43,935 nucleotides of DNA from Nitrospirota bacterium (GCA_016201825.1 JACQCD010000032.1:1-43935); one strand, 5' to 3'; counted from the stretch's first letter, positions 18,097-27,311 are shown. Notes: generated by a model from the sequence alone, not told the origin. A program made the numbers and translations.

Positions 18097-18647
18097 CAGG
18101 GTTTCTCGGCCTGCTTGGGGTACGCCTTGGCTTTCACGGCGGTGAGATACCAATCCCCCTCGATCGAGCCCCGGTACTCGGGTTTCTTGCCGCGCAGGGG
18201 GAAGTTTCGGTCGCCGATGGCCAGCAACTGGTCTTTGTCCAAGAACAGCGTGCGCTTATTCTCGGACGCCCATTCGTACTCTTTGGTCATGGCCAGGGCG
18301 TCGACCGGGCAGGCGTCGACGCAGAACCCGCAGAACACGCACCGCGTCACGTCGAACGTGTACGTCTTTGCGTACCGGTTGAGCGGCCGCCCCGGCTCCT
18401 CCGCGCTCACGACCTTGATGACATTGGACGGGCACGCGATCTCGCAGAGCGCGCAGCCCACACACCGCTCGGTCCCGTCATCGTACTTGAGCAGCGACAT
18501 GATCCCGCGGTATCCGTCGGGCAGCATCGGCTTGGTGTGCGGGTACTGCTGGGTGATCGATTTTTCGAACAGGTGCTTGAACGTCAGGCCGAGGCCTTTG
18601 ACGATCTCGCCGAAGAAGACCTTATTTAATGCAGCCGAAAGCGACAT
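18096..18647 (-). CDS. nuoI: NADH-quinone oxidoreductase subunit I
   Basis: The 183-residue peripheral-arm subunit carries two [4Fe-4S] clusters (N6a and N6b). The two ferredoxin motifs are [12 protein letters not shown] near residue 62 and [16 protein letters not shown] near residue 103. The N-terminal amphipathic helix ([19 protein letters not shown]) docks on the membrane arm. It is separated from nuoH by 193 bases occupied mostly by palindromic element copy 3, and coupled to nuoJ by an overlapping stop and start. Confidence 0.97.
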   Translation of the reverse strand: MSLSAALNKVFFGEIVKGLGLTFKHLFEKSITQQYPHTKPMLPDGYRGIMSLLKYDDGTERCVGCALCEIACPSNVIKVVSAEEPGRPLNRYAKTYTFDVTRCVFCGFCVDACPVDALAMTKEYEWASENKRTLFLDKDQLLAIGDRNFPLRGKKPEYRGSIEGDWYLTAVKAKAYPKQAEKP

Positions 18648-18685
18648 GGCGGTTCCCTAGGAATATGTCCAAATGTCGGCATGGC

Positions 18686-18841
18686 GGAGCCTGGTCAGGA
18701 GTGGCCAGATGCAAGGCGGAGGGAGACCTTGCGCGCGGAGCGTACTGGTTCGTACGTGAGCACGCAAGGCCGACCGACAACGCAGCTCTAGCGTGACGGA
18801 CGAATGCTGCTTCCCGAGATGGCCACTCATGGACAGGCTCC
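18686..18841. repeat. Long palindromic element, copy 3 (between nuoH and nuoI)
   Basis: The outer arms GGAGCCTGGTCAGGAGTGGCC (from 18686; cited here as GGAGCCTGG plus AGTGGCC) and GGCCACTCATGGACAGGCTC (from 18821) pair over about 20 positions. The core starts CAGATGCAAGGCGG, has centre GTACTGGTTCGTAC in place of the 28-bp palindrome of copies 1 and 2, and contains GCACGCAAGGCCGACCGACA. On the transcribed strand the element overlaps the last base of the nuoH stop codon. Confidence 0.85.
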
Positions 18842-19887
18842 TAGTTCATCCAGAAATACTGCGCGATCGACGTGATCACGATATTGGCCAAGACCAGCGG
18901 GATCATCACCTTCCACCCAAACGTCATCAATTGGTCATACCGCAACCGGGGCAACGTCGCCCGGATCCAGAAAAAGCCGAAGAGAAACACGTAGACCTTG
19001 AGGAGAAACCAGATGATGCCGGGGACGAAATCGAGGAACGGAAACGGCGCGTGCCAGCCGCCTAAAAAGACGATCGTGGCAATGCACGACACCAGGATCA
19101 TGTTCGCGTACTCGGCGAGGAAGAAGAACGCGAACCGCATCCCGCTGTACTCGGTGAAGAACCCCGCCACCAGCTCGCTCTCGGCCTCCGGGAGGTCGAA
19201 GGGCAAGCGGTTGGTCTCGGCCACCGCGGCAATGCCATAGAGCACCAACGCCACGATCTGCGGGAAGGGCAGGGCGAACGCATACCAGTGCCAGAACCCG
19301 CCCGCCTGGGCCTGAGCGATCTTCACCAGCGACAACGAGCCCGCCATGAGCAGGACGCCGACCAGCGACATCCCGAGCGCGAGTTCGTAGCTGATGACCT
19401 GCGCGGCCGAGCGCAAACCGCCCAGCAGCGAGTACTTGCTGTTCGACGCCCAGCCACCAAGCAGAACCCCGTAGGCCCCCACCGACGACAACGCGAGCAC
19501 GTAGAGGATCCCGATGTTGAGATCGGTGACAAACGGCCGGAACGTCACGTCGCCGATCCATGGGAGAGGGATCGTCAGTTGCCCGTCGCCCCACGGGACC
19601 ACGGCGAACCCGATGAGGGCGGGGATCAACGACAGAATCGGCGCCAGACTGAAGATGATCTTGTTGGCGCCGCTGGGGATGATGTCTTCCTTCATGAAGA
19701 GCTTCAACCCGTCGGCCAGCGGCTGCAGCAGGCCGTGGTATCCCACCTCCATCGGTCCCATGCGATCCTGCATCCACCCCAAGACCTTCCGCTCGAGGTA
19801 GGTCAGGTACGCCACGTGGAGCAGGACCGTGACCATCACGACCCCGATCGTGCCCAAGATCACCACCAGTTGCCCGATTGCTTCCAT
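18841..19887 (-). CDS. nuoH: NADH-quinone oxidoreductase subunit H
   Basis: About 348 residues and eight transmembrane helices. NuoH links the hydrophilic arm to the membrane arm and forms much of the quinone tunnel. Diagnostic segments are [60 protein letters not shown] and [20 protein letters not shown], which contains the conserved acidic loop. ATG at 19887 is preferred over ATG 19905 because GGGAGAAGG lies four to five bases before it. The gene follows nuoG after about 48 bases. Confidence 0.96.
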   Translation of the reverse strand: MEAIGQLVVILGTIGVVMVTVLLHVAYLTYLERKVLGWMQDRMGPMEVGYHGLLQPLADGLKLFMKEDIIPSGANKIIFSLAPILSLIPALIGFAVVPWGDGQLTIPLPWIGDVTFRPFVTDLNIGILYVLALSSVGAYGVLLGGWASNSKYSLLGGLRSAAQVISYELALGMSLVGVLLMAGSLSLVKIAQAQAGGFWHWYAFALPFPQIVALVLYGIAAVAETNRLPFDLPEAESELVAGFFTEYSGMRFAFFFLAEYANMILVSCIATIVFLGGWHAPFPFLDFVPGIIWFLLKVYVFLFGFFWIRATLPRLRYDQLMTFGWKVMIPLVLANIVITSIAQYFWMN

Positions 19888-19935
19888 CAAACCTTCTCCC
19901 AACATCGTGACATCACAGAGAGGGGCACCCCCGCC

Positions 19936-22626
19936 TCACGCTCCGGCCGTCTTGTCGATCGCCACCGCCGTCTCGCGAAAGATCGGCACCTTGGTCGCCG
20001 GATCGACCTCGATCGGGACGAGGTCGCGCACCGCCTCGGCGTAGTGCTCCGGGAACAAGACCTGCCCGGGCCTCGCCTTCGGGCTGATCCGGACGGTCAC
20101 GCTCGCCGCGCCGTGCGCCGACCACACCCGCACCGTGGCCCCATTGGCGACGCCCAACTTGACCGCGTCGTCGGGGTGCACGAGCAGCTTGCCCTGGTGC
20201 GGCACCTTGGCGAGCGCGGCCGATCGCGCGGTCAGCGCCCCCGCTCGGAACAGCGATTGAACCAGGGTCAACTGAAACGGATACTCGGCCGACATCACCC
20301 GCGCCGGGGGCGGCGTGAACCGCCGCTCGACGTCGCGCTCGAACCCGCCCGACACGTACTGGGCCAGCGTCGCGGCGACCACCGCGCCGGGGTGCACGCT
20401 CGCGCCCTTGGGCGCCATCGCGGGCGCCACGCGCGCCGCCTCCATGAGAATCTCGCGGGCGCCGGCATAGTCCAGGGGATAGCCCATCGACCGCGCGAGG
20501 TCGGAAAAGATGGTCGTGTCGGCCTCCGCCTCGCCGACGAGATCCAACGCCTGCTTGCCCTTTTGAACCCGGCCCTCGTGGTTCGTCCAGCTCGCCTCTT
20601 TTTCCGCGAAGCTCGCCGCCGGGAGACACACGTGGGCAACCTCGGCCGACGGGCCGCGGAACACGTCCTGGCAGACAAGGAGCTCGAGTTTGGCCAACGC
20701 CTCCCGGACCCTGGCCGATGCCGGCAGGTGGGCGAAGGGGTCTTCCCCGACGAGGTACAGCGCTTTCAGCGTGCCGGCTCGCGCCTGCTCCAGCATCTCC
20801 ATCGCGGTCCAGCCGGTCCCCGCGGGCAACTCGTCCTGCCACGCCGCCGCAAGACGCTGGCGCGCGGCGCCGTCCGTCGCCAAGGTCAGGCCGGGGAGGT
20901 AGTCGGGCGCCACGCCCAACTCGACCGCTCCCTGTTCGTTGGATTCGCCGCTAAGCGGATTGAGGCCGCAGCCGGGCGCGTTCAACTTGCCGGCGAGAAT
21001 CGCGAGATCCGCGATCAAGCGGATCGTGTCGCCCGCGCCGCGCGACCGGATGACGTCCTGACCGAAGAGAATCACCGCCCGCTGCGCGTCCGCGTACACA
21101 CCCGCCGCCGTCTCCATCGCCTGGCGCGGGACCCCCGCGCGCGCCGCCAGGTCGTCCCACGAGAGACGACCCGCCAGGGCCGAGAGTCGCTGCACGTAAC
21201 TCGGGGCCGAGGCCGAGAGCCTGGAATCGATCCGACCCGACTCCACCAGCGCCTTGATGAGGCCCAGCACCGCCGCCCGTTCTTGGCCCGGCGCGGTGGT
21301 GAGCGGGTGCGTCGCGCGGTTCACGAGATTGCTGACGAACGCGCCGTGATTGGCCCCGTAACGACCGATCGTGACGAGCGTGGCGCCGTGCGCGCGCACC
21401 GCGTTCTTCACGCGATAGGACACGATCGGGTTCGTCTCGGTGAGATCGGCGCCGATCACCACCAGCGCCTGCGCCCGTTCGACGTCTTCGTAGGACGCGG
21501 TCATCCGCCCATGCCCGACGACGTCGCGCAGCGCCGCCACCGTGTTGTGGTGCCCATAGCGGGCGGTACTATCCACGTTCGGGCTGCCCATCACCAGGCG
21601 CATGAACTTCTGGAAGAGGTAGAGATCCTCGTTGGGCGCCTGCGCCGAGATGATCCCGCCGATCGCGCTTCCGCCGTGCTGCGTTTTGATCGCCGCGAAC
21701 CGGCTGGCCACCAGCGCCGTCGCTTCGAACCACGACGTCTCGACGAGCCCCTGGGCTTTACGAACGAGGGGCTTCATCACCCGGTCGGTCCGGTTGATCA
21801 CGTCGAAGCCGAAATAGCCCTTGGCGCAGAGGTCGCCGTTGTTGCGGCCGCGTCCCGCGTCGGACGTGATCCGGAGCACGACGTTGTCGCGGCTTTCGAC
21901 TTTGAGCCGGCACCCGTCGGCACAGTGCGGGCAGATCGTATCGATTTTTTTGAGTTGCCACGGCCGGTAGTCGTACATCGCCACCCGGCTGGTGAGCGCC
22001 CCCACCGGACAGATCTGGATGCACCCGCCGCAGAATTCGCAGTCCAACTCCTTGTTCACCAGCCCGCCGATCTGCAGCAAGCTCCCGCGATCGCGCGAGC
22101 CCAGCGCGCGCGAGTCGACGATCTCGTCGCAGTAGCGAACGCACCGCAAGCACTGCACGCAGCGCGTCATCTCCTTGTCGATCAACGGGCCGAAGTACTC
22201 TTTCTCGAAGAAGCGCTTCGCCTCCCCGAATTGACTGTAGTTCGGCGTGTGCGCGTGGGCCTCATCCTGGAGCTGGCACTCCCCACCCTTGTCGCAGATG
22301 GGGCAATCGAGGGGGTGGTTGGCCAAGATGAACTCCAACACCCCCGCCCGCGCCTCGGACACCTTGGGTGAATTGGTGGACACCACCATCCCCTCCGCCG
22401 CCGGCATGTTGCAGGAGGTCTGCAGCTTGGGCGCCTTCTCGATCTCCACCAAGCACATCCGGCAGTTCGCGTCCGGCTTGAGTTTGGGGTGGTAGCAGAA
22501 GTGCGGCACGTCGATCCCGGCCTGCTTGGCGGCCTCGATCAGCAGCGTGCCCTTCTCGACGGTCACGGCCTGGCCGTTGATGGTCAGCGTCACCGTGTTG
22601 GTTGCGACCGCGGTCTGTGTCGTCAC
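19936..22626 (-). CDS. nuoG: NADH-quinone oxidoreductase subunit G
   Basis: About 896 residues from GTG at 22626; upstream codons to 22659 overlap nuoF and are ignored. Domain order: N-terminal [2Fe-2S] ferredoxin (FCYHPKLKPDANCRMCLVE), His/Cys cluster N5 (HPLDCPICDKGGECQLQDEA), two [4Fe-4S] motifs (CVQCLRCVRYC; CEFCGGCIQICPVGAL), the optional N7 cluster motif (CPHCADGC, then DLCAKGYFG), a molybdopterin-oxidoreductase-like domain and a C-terminal MopB-binding-like barrel. It contains most of the electron wire between FMN and quinone. An N7 motif is present in only part of the family. The spacing from nuoF is 19 bases. Confidence 0.95.
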   Translation of the reverse strand: MTTQTAVATNTVTLTINGQAVTVEKGTLLIEAAKQAGIDVPHFCYHPKLKPDANCRMCLVEIEKAPKLQTSCNMPAAEGMVVSTNSPKVSEARAGVLEFILANHPLDCPICDKGGECQLQDEAHAHTPNYSQFGEAKRFFEKEYFGPLIDKEMTRCVQCLRCVRYCDEIVDSRALGSRDRGSLLQIGGLVNKELDCEFCGGCIQICPVGALTSRVAMYDYRPWQLKKIDTICPHCADGCRLKVESRDNVVLRITSDAGRGRNNGDLCAKGYFGFDVINRTDRVMKPLVRKAQGLVETSWFEATALVASRFAAIKTQHGGSAIGGIISAQAPNEDLYLFQKFMRLVMGSPNVDSTARYGHHNTVAALRDVVGHGRMTASYEDVERAQALVVIGADLTETNPIVSYRVKNAVRAHGATLVTIGRYGANHGAFVSNLVNRATHPLTTAPGQERAAVLGLIKALVESGRIDSRLSASAPSYVQRLSALAGRLSWDDLAARAGVPRQAMETAAGVYADAQRAVILFGQDVIRSRGAGDTIRLIADLAILAGKLNAPGCGLNPLSGESNEQGAVELGVAPDYLPGLTLATDGAARQRLAAAWQDELPAGTGWTAMEMLEQARAGTLKALYLVGEDPFAHLPASARVREALAKLELLVCQDVFRGPSAEVAHVCLPAASFAEKEASWTNHEGRVQKGKQALDLVGEAEADTTIFSDLARSMGYPLDYAGAREILMEAARVAPAMAPKGASVHPGAVVAATLAQYVSGGFERDVERRFTPPPARVMSAEYPFQLTLVQSLFRAGALTARSAALAKVPHQGKLLVHPDDAVKLGVANGATVRVWSAHGAASVTVRISPKARPGQVLFPEHYAEAVRDLVPIEVDPATKVPIFRETAVAIDKTAGA

Positions 22627-22645
22627 TGTTGCACCCTCACTCCCC

Positions 22646-23944
22646 TCACCGCGCGGCAAGGGCCGCTACACCATCACCGATCGGACAGCGGTGTTCCCGA
22701 ATGTGCGCTTCGTATTCGTCTCGAAAATGTTTGAGCGTGCTCAGGATCGGCGCAACCTCGGCATCGCCGAACGCGCAGACCGTCTTCCCCGCGATGTTGC
22801 CGCAGAGGCGCTCCAACTGCGCCAGATCCTCGGGACGCCCCTCGCCGTGCTCGATCCGCTCCAGGATGTGGTAGAGCCAGGCGCTGCCCTCGCGGCACGG
22901 CGTGCACTTCCCGCACGATTCGTGGTGGAAGAACCCCAACAAGTTGTACGCGGCCCACACCATGCAGGTGGTCTCATCCATCACAGTCACGCCGCCCGAC
23001 CCCAACATCGAGCCGGCCTGCGCGATCGATTCAAAATCCAATTTGACGTCCAAGTGCTCCGGCGTGAAGAACGCGGCGGACGCGCCCCCGGGAATGATGG
23101 CCTTGATCCGGTGGCCGTCGCGCACCCCCCCCGCGTGCTCGTCGATGAGCTCCCGCAGCGAGATCCCGAGCGGGACTTCGTAGTTGCCGGGCCGCTTCAC
23201 GTGGCCGCCGACCGAGAAGATCCGCATCCCGGGGCTTTTCGGCGTGCCGATCGCGGCGTACCATTCGGGGCCGCGATTGATAATGTGCGGGAGGTTCGAC
23301 ACGGTCTCCACATTGTTGACCACGGTCGGCTTTTGATACAAGCCGTTGATCGCGGGGAACGGCGGCTTGGCGCGCGGCAGGCCGCGCTTGCCCTCGATCG
23401 ACTCCAGCAGCGCCGTTTCCTCGCCGCAGATGTACGCGCCGGCCCCCCGGTGGACCCAGATCTCGATCCCGATCCCGCTGCCGAACACGTCCTTCCCGAT
23501 GTAGCCCTTGGCCCGCGCCTCGGCAATCGCCCGTTCGAGGATCTTCGCACCGAGCGCAAACTCTCCCCGGATATAAATGTAGACGACCTTGGCGCCGATC
23601 GCGTACGCGGCAATCAAGGTACCTTCGAGCATCTGGTGGGGATCGCGGTCGATGAGCTGGCGGTCCTTGAACGTGCCCGGCTCGCTCTCATCGGCGTTCA
23701 CGCAGAGGTACTTGGTCAGCGTCGGATCCTTGGGGATGAACCCCCACTTCGTGCCGGTGGGAAATCCCGCGCCGCCCCGCCCCCGCAGCCCCGACTTCTT
23801 GACGATCTCGATGACCTGCTCGGGCTTGTACTCCTTCAGCACCTTGCGAATCGCCCGATACCCGCCCGCGCGTTCGTAGGCCGCGAGGTCGCCGGTGTAT
23901 CCCGGCGTCTCCATGTTTTTGAGAAGAATTTTTTCGTAGTTCAC
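22646..23944 (-). CDS. nuoF: NADH-quinone oxidoreductase subunit F
   Basis: About 432 residues from GTG 23944. It binds NADH and FMN and cluster N3. The glycine-rich NADH/FMN motifs GLRGRGGAGFPTGTKW and GAGAYICGEETALLESIEGKRG are intact. The four-Cys [4Fe-4S] motif ESCGKCTPCREG plus a later Cys near LCGNIAGKTVC is present. An in-frame extension to 24043 reads through a repeat with low-complexity Arg-rich residues and is rejected as the start. GAGAA precedes the GTG weakly. Confidence 0.96.
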   Translation of the reverse strand: MNYEKILLKNMETPGYTGDLAAYERAGGYRAIRKVLKEYKPEQVIEIVKKSGLRGRGGAGFPTGTKWGFIPKDPTLTKYLCVNADESEPGTFKDRQLIDRDPHQMLEGTLIAAYAIGAKVVYIYIRGEFALGAKILERAIAEARAKGYIGKDVFGSGIGIEIWVHRGAGAYICGEETALLESIEGKRGLPRAKPPFPAINGLYQKPTVVNNVETVSNLPHIINRGPEWYAAIGTPKSPGMRIFSVGGHVKRPGNYEVPLGISLRELIDEHAGGVRDGHRIKAIIPGGASAAFFTPEHLDVKLDFESIAQAGSMLGSGGVTVMDETTCMVWAAYNLLGFFHHESCGKCTPCREGSAWLYHILERIEHGEGRPEDLAQLERLCGNIAGKTVCAFGDAEVAPILSTLKHFRDEYEAHIREHRCPIGDGVAALAAR

Positions 23945-23970
23945 CAATTCTCTTTCTCGCTCTCTCACAT

Positions 23971-24073
23971 CCCTCTCCCGACCAGGGAGAGGGCGGGGGT
24001 GAGGGTCGTCCAGGGCCTTTCGCCGCGGATGCCTTCCCCTCACCCTTCCCTCTCCCCCTTCACGGGGGAGAGG
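23971..24073. repeat. Hairpin repeat between nuoE and nuoF
   Basis: CCCTCTCCC (23971-23979) pairs with GGGAGAGGG (23985-23993), and CCTCTCCCCC (24049-24058) with GGGGGAGAGG (24064-24073). GGGGTGAGGG and CCCCTCACCC between them also pair, making a larger palindrome. It is a CCCTCTCCC-type intergenic repeat. The nuoE stop codon (24060) lies inside it, so the last residues of NuoE are repeat-encoded. Confidence 0.8.
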
Positions 24074-24590
24074 AGATTAGAAGGGGAATCAGGAACGGTC
24101 CCGACGCCAATGGTGACCGTCCTTCTCGCCGTAGATCGGCCAGGATGCGGTCGATCTTCTCACCGGTCAGGTATTCGTAATAGTCATCGTTGATCTGCAT
24201 CATCGGCCCCGCGCCGCACGCCGCCAGACATTCGACCGTCTTCAGCGAGAACAGCCCGTCGGGCGTGGTCTCGCCCGCCTTGATGCCCAGCGTCTGCTCC
24301 AGATACCGAACCAGGCCGTCGGCGCCCACCAGCGCACACGAGAGCGTGCGACAGACCTGGATCACGTGTTTCCCCAGCGGCTGGAGCGAGAACATCGTAT
24401 AGAACGTCGCGGTCTCGTACACCTGGACCGGCGTCTGTTCCAGCAGCACGGCGATCTCGCCCATCGCCTCTTCGGTCACGTACCCCCGCTCCTCCTGCGC
24501 GACCCGCAGCGCCGCCAGCATGACGGAATGCTTGTCGGGGTACCGGGGGAAGAGGTCGACGATGCGTGATTTCGCGGATTCAGAGAGCAT
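24060..24590 (-). CDS. nuoE: NADH-quinone oxidoreductase subunit E
   Basis: About 176 residues from ATG 24590. The thioredoxin-like [2Fe-2S] protein carries cluster N1a beside NuoF. The ligands are two Cys in VCRTLSCALVGADGL and two in TVECLAACGAGPMMQIND. The N-terminal helical part (RIVDLFPRYPDKHSVMLAAL) is normal. The C-terminal tail after LADLRREG, ending FLIPLLISSPP, comes from the adjacent hairpin repeat and is likely an extension caused by insertion or drift. The gene follows nuoD after 57 bases that include a 20-bp palindrome. Confidence 0.95.
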   Translation of the reverse strand: MLSESAKSRIVDLFPRYPDKHSVMLAALRVAQEERGYVTEEAMGEIAVLLEQTPVQVYETATFYTMFSLQPLGKHVIQVCRTLSCALVGADGLVRYLEQTLGIKAGETTPDGLFSLKTVECLAACGAGPMMQINDDYYEYLTGEKIDRILADLRREGRSPLASGPFLIPLLISSPP

Positions 24591-24609
24591 AAGACATTCG
24601 CCTTCGTAG

Positions 24610-24629
24610 GGGCGCACGGCCGTGCGCCC
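24610..24629. repeat. 20-bp perfect palindrome between nuoD and nuoE
   Basis: The half-site is GGGCGCACGG followed by its exact complement, preceded by GTAGG. The sequence belongs to the GTAGGGGC-type intergenic palindromes and lies between the nuoD stop and nuoE start. It could form an mRNA hairpin that tunes expression within the operon. Confidence 0.7.
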
Positions 24630-24647
24630 TCCCCCACGTCAACCGGA

Positions 24648-25916
24648 TCACCGGTCGCACTCCCCCATCACGACGTCGTATGTCCCGAAGATCGTGACGA
24701 TGTCGGCGATCAGGTAGCCCCGCGCCATGTGGTCGAACGCGCCCAGGTGCACGAAGGAAGGCGAGCGGATTTTCAGGCGATAGGGATGGTTGCCGCCGTC
24801 GCTGTTGATGTAGAAGCCCAGTTCACCCTTTGGGGCCTCGGTGGCGCAATAGATCTCGCCCTTCGGCGGGCGGATGCCCTCGCACGCCATCTTAAAATGA
24901 TGGATCAGGCTCTCCATGTCCACCATCACCCGCTCTTTGGCGGGGAAGGTAATGCCGGGCACGTCGATCGAGACCGGCCCCTCGGGGAGTTTGTCCAGGC
25001 ACTGACTGACGATGCGCGCGCTCTGACGGATCTCCTCGAGACGGATGTAATACCGATCGTAGGTGTCGCCGTTCTTCCCCAGCGGGACGTCCCACTCGAC
25101 GTCGGCGTACGCGGCGTAGGGCTCGGCCTTTCGCACGTCGTAGTTGACCCCAGACCCGCGCAGCGTCGGGCCGGTCAGGCTGTAGGAGACCGCGTCCTCG
25201 GCCGAGATGACCGCCACGCCCTTGGTCCGCGCCAGCCAGATCCGGTTCGTCTCGAGCAACGTGTTGTATTCGATGATCTTGTCGGGAAAGGCCTTCAAGA
25301 ACGCCCGCAGCGCCGCGATGATGTCGGGGGTGAGATCATCGCTCACGCCCCCGACCTTATAGTAGCTATAGGTCAGGCGCGCCCCGCAGAGCTTCTCGAA
25401 GAGTTCGATGAGGATTTCGCGCTCGCGGAACGTGTAGAAGAACACGGTCATCGCGCCGATGTCGAGGGCCTGCGTCCCCAGCCAGAACAGATGGCCCGAA
25501 ATCCGCTGCAGCTCCGCGACAATGGTCCGGACGTACTCGGCCCGGGGCGGCACTTGTACGCCCAAGAGTTTCTCGACCGCGCGCACGTAGGCGAAATTGT
25601 TGGTCATCGCGCAGACGTAATCCAAGCGGTCGGTGAGGGTGACGATCTGTTGGTAGGTCTTCCCCTCCGCCAGTTTTTCCGTCCCGCGGTGCAGGTACCC
25701 CAGGTGCGGCGTGGCTTTGAGGATCCGTTCGCCCTCGAGGTCGAGCACCACCCGCAAGACCCCGTGGGTGCTCGGGTGCTGGGGGCCCATGTTGAGCAAC
25801 AGCTCTTCGGTGCGCAGGACGGCCGCATCGCCGTCGTTCGCATCGGGAACGTGCTCGATGACGCCGAATTCGTCGGTGGAGGACCGCTTCGTCGTCGGGG
25901 TGGGCACGTGGTTCAT
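24648..25916 (-). CDS. nuoD: NADH-quinone oxidoreductase subunit D
   Basis: The 422-residue subunit forms the quinone pocket next to cluster N2 with NuoB. Segments include MGPQHPSTHGVLRVVLDLEG near residue 43, HLGYLHRGTEKL with the HRG Arg that lies close to N2, ALDIGAMTVFFYTFREREIL, and the ending FGTYDVVMGECDR. It is not fused to NuoC. In mitochondria the equivalent Arg of NDUFS2 is dimethylated by NDUFAF7, and a MidA/NDUFAF7-type gene lies just upstream of this operon. Confidence 0.97.
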   Translation of the reverse strand: MNHVPTPTTKRSSTDEFGVIEHVPDANDGDAAVLRTEELLLNMGPQHPSTHGVLRVVLDLEGERILKATPHLGYLHRGTEKLAEGKTYQQIVTLTDRLDYVCAMTNNFAYVRAVEKLLGVQVPPRAEYVRTIVAELQRISGHLFWLGTQALDIGAMTVFFYTFREREILIELFEKLCGARLTYSYYKVGGVSDDLTPDIIAALRAFLKAFPDKIIEYNTLLETNRIWLARTKGVAVISAEDAVSYSLTGPTLRGSGVNYDVRKAEPYAAYADVEWDVPLGKNGDTYDRYYIRLEEIRQSARIVSQCLDKLPEGPVSIDVPGITFPAKERVMVDMESLIHHFKMACEGIRPPKGEIYCATEAPKGELGFYINSDGGNHPYRLKIRSPSFVHLGAFDHMARGYLIADIVTIFGTYDVVMGECDR

Positions 25917-25959
25917 CGCGTGCGCGTCTCGCCCGGCAAACGGGTGATGGTGGTCGCGA

Positions 25960-26463
25960 TCACGAGACGGGACCCTCGGTGGTGGGCAGAAATTCGAACG
26001 TGCTGCGCCAGCCCCGCCCTTCGGTCGGATAATCCTTGCGGAGGGGGAATCCGTCGAAGTCGTCGGTGAGCAGGATGCGGCGGAGGTCGGGATGATTGAC
26101 GAACTCGATCCCCATCAGATCGTACACTTCCCGTTCCATGAAATTCGCGCCCGCCCACACCGACGTGACCGATGCGATGCGGCAGTCCTCTTCGCTCACC
26201 CGCGCCTTGAGCCGCACGCGGTGATGCTTGTCGATCGAGTACAGATGATAGTTCACCTCGAACCGCTCCTCGGCGTCGGGATGATCGACCGAGCTGACGT
26301 CGGACAGAAAATCGAACGACCACTCCGGATCGTCCCGCAACGCGCGGCAGACCTCGACGATCCGATCGTTCCGCACGGAGACCGTCAGCTCGCCAAAAGC
26401 TTCCTTGACACCAATGACCGCGTCGGGAAACCGCTCCCGGAAGGACTGGGCCGGAGGATGCAT
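25960..26463 (-). CDS. nuoC: NADH-quinone oxidoreductase subunit C
   Basis: The 167-residue subunit of the connecting module has no redox centre. Family markers are FDFLSDVSSVDHPD, RFEVNYHLYSIDKHHRVRLK, WAGANFMEREVYDLMGIEFVNHPDLRRILL-type sequence near residue 105, and the closing FPLRKDYPTEG. It starts 3 bases after the nuoB stop. Separate NuoC and NuoD contrast with the NuoCD fusion of enterobacteria. Confidence 0.96.
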   Translation of the reverse strand: MHPPAQSFRERFPDAVIGVKEAFGELTVSVRNDRIVEVCRALRDDPEWSFDFLSDVSSVDHPDAEERFEVNYHLYSIDKHHRVRLKARVSEEDCRIASVTSVWAGANFMEREVYDLMGIEFVNHPDLRRILLTDDFDGFPLRKDYPTEGRGWRSTFEFLPTTEGPVS

Positions 26464-26466
26464 GGG

Positions 26467-26940
26467 CTAGGCTTTAATGAGGACTTTGCGCTGCATGATC
26501 TTCTCCTGCAGCTTCAAAATCCCGTCGAACAGCGCCTCGGGCCGCGGGGGGCAGCCCGGCACGTAGATATCGACCGGCACGATCTGGTCGACGCCCTGCA
26601 CGACCGAATAGCTGTTGTAGATGTTGCCCGACGTCGCACAGGACCCCATCGAGATGACGTACCGCGGCTCGGGCATCTGATCGTAGATCCGGCGGATGAT
26701 CGGAGCCATTTTGCGGCAGACGGTCCCCGCCACGATCATCAGATCCGACTGGCGCGGCGACGCGCGGAACACGCCCGCCCCGTAGCGGTCGATATCGTGC
26801 CGGGACGACACCGACGTGATCATCTCGATCGCGCAACAGGCGAGACCGAACGTCATCGGCCACAGCGACGATTTGCGCGCCCAGTTGATCACGCTGTCGA
26901 CCTTGGTGGTGACCAGCGTTGATTCGAAGCTGCCTGACAT
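26467..26940 (-). CDS. nuoB: NADH-quinone oxidoreductase subunit B
   Basis: About 157 residues from ATG 26938-26940. It carries terminal [4Fe-4S] cluster N2, with the tandem Cys of GLACCAIEM, the Cys of [10 protein letters not shown] and that of [11 protein letters not shown]. An additional Cys sits in [10 protein letters not shown], where E. coli has Thr (GTLTNKM). The start overlaps the nuoA stop as TGATG. A longer upstream frame through nuoA is a shadow. Confidence 0.97.
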   Translation of the reverse strand: MSGSFESTLVTTKVDSVINWARKSSLWPMTFGLACCAIEMITSVSSRHDIDRYGAGVFRASPRQSDLMIVAGTVCRKMAPIIRRIYDQMPEPRYVISMGSCATSGNIYNSYSVVQGVDQIVPVDIYVPGCPPRPEALFDGILKLQEKIMQRKVLIKA

Positions 26941-27311
26941 CACTCCCACTCCAGCGCTCCTTTGTTCCACGCATACACGTAGCCGACAAGCAGAATCGCA
27001 ATGAACAGCACCATCTCGACCAGGGCGTAGAGGCCGATCGAGTGGAACACGACCGCCCAGGGGTACAGGAACACGGCCTCGATGTCGAAGATCACGAACA
27101 ACATCGCGATCACGTAATACCTCATCGGAAAGGGAATTCGCGCGTCCGAGAAGGGCTGGACACCGCTTTCGTACGGCAACAGTTTGTCGCGGTAGGCATG
27201 CCTGGGTCGCAACAACGACCCAATCAAGAGCTGCCCGAGCCCGAACACGGCCGCGATGACCGCGAAGATCAGGATCGGGAGATACTGCTGTGGAACATAC
27301 TCTCCAGGCAC
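26940..27311 (-). CDS. nuoA: NADH-quinone oxidoreductase subunit A
   Basis: The 123-residue subunit has three transmembrane helices. The matrix-side loop contains [20 protein letters not shown] with the conserved Cys-less but typical ESG motif, followed by [13 protein letters not shown], whose acidic residues belong to the E-channel. It is the first gene of the operon, about 100 bases below a predicted promoter. Stop and nuoB start overlap. Confidence 0.97.
   Translation of the reverse strand: MPGEYVPQQYLPILIFAVIAAVFGLGQLLIGSLLRPRHAYRDKLLPYESGVQPFSDARIPFPMRYYVIAMLFVIFDIEAVFLYPWAVVFHSIGLYALVEMVLFIAILLVGYVYAWNKGALEWE

Noticed and set aside
19288-22371. Open plus-strand frame of over 1000 codons opposite nuoG and nuoH
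   Set aside because: It is the antisense shadow of highly conserved genes in GC-rich DNA; the peptide is Arg/His/Asp-rich low-complexity sequence without a domain.
23945-24043. N-terminal extension of NuoF
   Set aside because: It reads through the hairpin repeat and gives an Arg-rich sequence absent from the family.
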